64,000 nucleotides of DNA from Bacteroidales bacterium. Lineage in GTDB: Bacteria > Bacteroidota > Bacteroidia > Bacteroidales > F082. Positions 62,687 to 64,000 of the stretch are shown piece by piece. The translations under genes and the position numbers were made by a program. The DNA is taken from contig JAFUAA010000049.1 in assembly GCA_017460915.1 (NCBI GenBank), forward strand, positions 82,547-146,546. The letters run 5' to 3'. The stretch's first letter is position 1; every line of letters begins with the position of its first letter. Below the pieces are notes generated by a model. The model did not search any database, was not told where the DNA came from, and saw only the letters and a list, made by a program, of their open reading frames with translations.

Positions 62687-63718
62687 ATGGAAAATCAGAA
62701 TAACGATCAAGAGGTCATGCTGACTAAAGAGGATTTTGCAAGCGATCAAGTGGTGAAATGGTGCCCTGGTTGTGGCGACCACGCCATCTTGAAGGCCGTT
62801 CAAGACATTTTCCCGAAGTTGGGCAAGAAGAAGGAAGACATCGTTGTCGTTTCCGGCATCGGCTGCTCCTCGCGCTTCCCTTACTATATGAACACGTATG
62901 GTTTCCATAGCATCCACGGTCGTGCCGCGGCTGCCGCCACTGGCGTGAAGCTGGCCAACCCGAACCTCAGCGTGTGGATGATCACTGGCGACGGCGACTG
63001 CACTGCCATCGGTGGCAATCACTTCATCCACGCCTGCCGTCGTAACATCGACATCAACCTGATCTTGTTCAACAACCGTATCTACGGTATGACCAAGGGC
63101 CAGTTCTCGCCCTGCACCTTCCGTGGCACGAAGACCAAGACCTCGCCGCAAGGCACCTACGAAGACCCGTTCAATCCCGGCGAACTCGCCATCGGCGCCA
63201 AGGCCACTTTCTTTGCTCGTGGCGTTGACATCAACCCGAAGGAACTGAGCGAAATCTTCATGGATTCGTACAAGCACGATGGCATTGCCGTGACCGAGGT
63301 CCTGCAAAACTGCATGATTTTCTCCAACGGCGTGCACGAAAACATCACTGGCAAAGACGTTCGCGACGACATGCAAGTGAAGTGCGTCCACGGCCAGCCG
63401 TTGATTTTCGGCAAGAACCGCGACAAGGGTATCATGCTGAAGGACAACCATCTTGAAGTCGTCACCATTGGCGAAAACGGTGTCACCGAGAAGGACTTGC
63501 TCGTCCACGACAAGACCACCGAGGACACGGGTATCCACATGATGCTGGCACACATGATGCCGCCTCATTTCCCCGTTGCCATCGGTGTCATCCGCGACGT
63601 GAAGGCTCCGACCTTCAACGACAGCCTCGAAGAGGTCATCGCCAACGAGAAGGCCGCCTCGAAGATCAAGAACATGGACGACCTGCTGAACAGCGGATCG
63701 ACATGGACGATTGAATGA
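62687..63718 (+). CDS. korB: 2-oxoacid:ferredoxin oxidoreductase, beta subunit (KorB-like)
   Basis: A 343-residue thiamine diphosphate-binding subunit. Iron-sulfur ligands are in KWCPGCGDHAIL and GIGCSSRFPYY. The TPP-Mg motif is ITGDGDCTAIGGNHFIHACRRNIDINLILFNN. There is no separate delta ferredoxin subunit in the operon, so the divergent ferredoxin gene probably supplies the acceptor. A terminator follows. Confidence 0.95.
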   Translation: MENQNNDQEVMLTKEDFASDQVVKWCPGCGDHAILKAVQDIFPKLGKKKEDIVVVSGIGCSSRFPYYMNTYGFHSIHGRAAAAATGVKLANPNLSVWMITGDGDCTAIGGNHFIHACRRNIDINLILFNNRIYGMTKGQFSPCTFRGTKTKTSPQGTYEDPFNPGELAIGAKATFFARGVDINPKELSEIFMDSYKHDGIAVTEVLQNCMIFSNGVHENITGKDVRDDMQVKCVHGQPLIFGKNRDKGIMLKDNHLEVVTIGENGVTEKDLLVHDKTTEDTGIHMMLAHMMPPHFPVAIGVIRDVKAPTFNDSLEEVIANEKAASKIKNMDDLLNSGSTWTIE

Positions 63719-63738
63719 TTGTAAATCAATCTGGAATG

Positions 63739-63770
63739 AAAAATCCCGCTCGTTTGGGCGGGATTTTTTT
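63739..63770 (+). terminator. Intrinsic terminator after korB
   Basis: Stem AAATCCCGC/GCGGGATTT followed by a T run. Confidence 0.85.
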
Positions 63771-63812
63771 CATTTTCTTTGCTAGACATTTTACACATTT
63801 TCAAAAAATGTT

Positions 63813-63820
63813 TATTTTTG
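63813..63820 (+). promoter_or_regulatory. TAnnTTTG -7 box for the last gene
   Basis: TATTTTTG ending only 4 nt before the ATG at 63825, so the mRNA would be leaderless or nearly so. Confidence 0.5.
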
Positions 63821-63824
63821 CGAT

Positions 63825-64000
63825 ATGAAGACAAAAGGTGAATATATAAAACTTAATGAAAATCAAGAGGATGAATTGAGAAGAAATTATGGAATTCGTT
63901 CACTTCGTCTGTTTGGATCGGTGTCTCGTGATGAGCAGATGGAAGGAAGCGATATTGACGTGTGTGTTGAAATGGAACCAAAAGCCTATTTAATGGTTCG
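63825..64000 (+). CDS. Nucleotidyltransferase (MNT-like), 3' end beyond the window
   Basis: Open from the ATG to the right edge (58 codons). The sequence LRLFGSVSRDEQMEGSDIDVCVEM has the GSx10DxD nucleotidyltransferase signature. A preceding helical segment (YIKLNENQEDELRRNYGI) fits the MntA-like group that pairs with HEPN proteins. The partner, if any, lies outside. Confidence 0.8.
   Translation, partial: MKTKGEYIKLNENQEDELRRNYGIRSLRLFGSVSRDEQMEGSDIDVCVEMEPKAYLMV

Overview
The window looks like chromosome of a Bacteroidales bacterium, probably uncultured and gut- or rumen-associated. Three lines of evidence support this. Many transcription units carry the Bacteroidetes -7 box TAnnTTTG a short distance upstream. 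Two secreted proteins fit type IX secretion (a gingipain-like C25 peptidase and a surface protein with a C-terminal sorting domain). The gene content is typical of the group: a 2-oxoacid:ferredoxin oxidoreductase, POT peptide transporters, a short QueF, and DUF4143/DUF234 ATPases. I saw no rRNA, tRNA, prophage, CRISPR array or complete insertion sequence.

Layout. 1-8 kb (mostly minus strand): a C25 peptidase cut by the left edge, an S41 processing protease behind a PIN toxin pair, TsaC, a family 2 glycosyltransferase, a ParE-type toxin pair and two small membrane proteins. 9-15 kb: a DUF4062/RecG-like regulator, a VWA-like membrane protein, SlyD and the first ATPase. 15.8-25 kb: valS, a YoeB pair, two POT transporters and a complete preQ1 set queF-queC-queD-queE. 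25-30 kb: an HTH protein, then a peptide-use operon (PepT-like, sodium symporter, Xaa-Pro aminopeptidase) whose first two genes are frameshifted. 30-36 kb: a tetrapyrrole-methylase-like protein, dnaA, YigZ, an EamA transporter, a DUF4160-DUF2442 fusion and prmC. 36-45 kb: the second ATPase, rnpB, a cobalamin riboswitch in front of a 1257-residue surface protein, MarC, and a second cobalamin riboswitch in front of a CoA-transferase. 45-52 kb: a TPR protein with a beta-barrel partner, and gyrB. 52-60 kb: an MNT/HEPN module with a broken toxin, a kinase-AAA+ fusion, a GH2 enzyme, the third ATPase and a lipoprotein. 60-64 kb: ferredoxin diverging from korAB, then the start of another MNT gene.

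The most unusual pattern concerns the AAA-type ATPase genes. Each of the three ATPases with a nuclease-like tail has its own private repeat DNA: perfect or near-perfect palindromes on both sides of the first, 33-bp tandem units before the second, and 87-bp direct repeats on both sides of the third. The kinase-AAA+ gene is also preceded by 33-bp tandem units of unrelated sequence. Other notable items are two copies of an 83/84-nt candidate structured RNA, a dispersed repeat that forms the P12 region of RNase P RNA, and six apparent frameshifts that all fall in accessory genes while the core genes are intact.
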